Under the pieces are notes generated by a model. It was not told the DNA's origin. It ran no database searches and saw only the letters and a list, made by a program, of their open reading frames with translations. Below, in pieces: positions 5,544 to 5,903 of a DNA stretch of 5,903 nt. The first letter of the stretch is position 1. Each line of letters begins with the position of its first letter. Position numbers and translations under genes: made by a program. This DNA is from an uncultured Bacteroidales bacterium (GTDB taxonomy: Bacteria; Bacteroidota; Bacteroidia; Bacteroidales; Paludibacteraceae): NCBI GenBank assembly GCA_903929065.1, contig CAIYTJ010000449.1, positions 1 to 5,903 of the forward strand, in the 5' to 3' direction.

Positions 5544-5903
5544 TTACATACCGTTTGCTACTCGCTTAATTCCACCATCTTTTAACCTTAGCACATTAAA
5601 GTTCAATTAAAAACCTAACTTGCATTTTGAAAGTTTGAGATAAGTAATAATTTGAGCTAAATGAATATCATTTAGACTTTCAACGGCTTTTATCTCAACA
5701 ATGAATTTGTCTTCTACGATCAAATCCAGTCTAAACCCACAGTCGAGTTTAACATCCTTGTAAATAACCGGTAATGGTTTTTGTGATTCCACATACAATC
5801 CTGACTTTACTAACTCATATTTCAAACACACTTCATAAACCGATTCCAATAGACCTGGCCCTAATTCTGTATGTACTTTCATTGCACAATCCAAAACAAT
5901 ACT
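5544..5903 (-). pseudogene. GxxExxY protein (PDDEXK_3 nuclease-like), interrupted by a stop codon and cut by the window edge
   Basis: The reading frame enters from the right edge (visible start SIVLDCAMKVH), so the true start is outside; the TTG at 5892-5894 is not a supported start. The family signature GPGLLESVYE contains G-x2-E-x2-Y. The PDDEXK-like core reads LDCGFRLDLIVEDKFIVEIKAVE, giving Asp then Glu-x-Lys, followed by IHLAQIITYLKLSKCKLGF. Family members normally continue with a segment like LINFNV..LKDGIKR, ending about 20 residues later. Here TAA at 5607-5609 stops the frame after KLGF, yet the same frame reads on as LNFNVLRLKDGGIKRVANGM to a TAA at 5544-5546. That is the expected family C-terminus, so a single nonsense change (for example TTA to TAA) is the simplest explanation. 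The tail also has an extra Gly (DGG for the usual DG). The family's function is unknown; a nuclease fold is predicted. The truncated protein would keep the nuclease-like core, so some activity is not excluded. Confidence 0.8.

Overview
The window looks like ordinary chromosome from a member of the Bacteroidota. The evidence is AT-rich intergenic DNA, no Shine-Dalgarno sequences ahead of the genes, A-rich start contexts, and matches to the Bacteroidota -7 promoter motif TAnnTTTG. Protein flavour (short QueE, NRAMP with an LQHNVAHLGIATG stretch) fits, but genus cannot be assigned from this sequence alone.

Layout from left to right: (1) the 3' part of a maf-type nucleotide pyrophosphatase gene on the + strand, cut by the left edge. 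(2) A minus-strand pair, queD followed by queE with an 11-base overlap, making two consecutive steps of 7-deazaguanine (queuosine precursor) synthesis. The queE and maf stop codons abut with no base between them. (3) A second minus-strand pair, an atypical NAD(P)-dependent epimerase-like gene followed after 14 bases by an NRAMP-family Mn/Fe transporter gene. (4) A 367-base AT-rich divergent intergenic region with a good Bacteroidota promoter facing right. (5) A + strand gene for a DUF362 protein with two C-terminal 4Fe-4S ferredoxin motifs, apparently transcribed alone. (6) About 220 bases holding two diverged copies of a CTTTGCGG-rich repeat. (7) A minus-strand GxxExxY (PDDEXK_3) gene, cut by the right edge and broken by an in-frame stop 20 codons before its natural end.

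Functionally these are mostly housekeeping genes: nucleotide-pool sanitation, tRNA modification and metal uptake. The accessory part is the right end, where a decaying GxxExxY gene lies beside its repeats. I see no CRISPR array, tRNA, rRNA, transposase, toxin-antitoxin pair or recognisable defence system, and I do not claim a new system. The best leads are the broken GxxExxY gene with its repeats, the epimerase-like protein lacking the canonical Tyr-x3-Lys, and the uncharacterised DUF362 ferredoxin protein.
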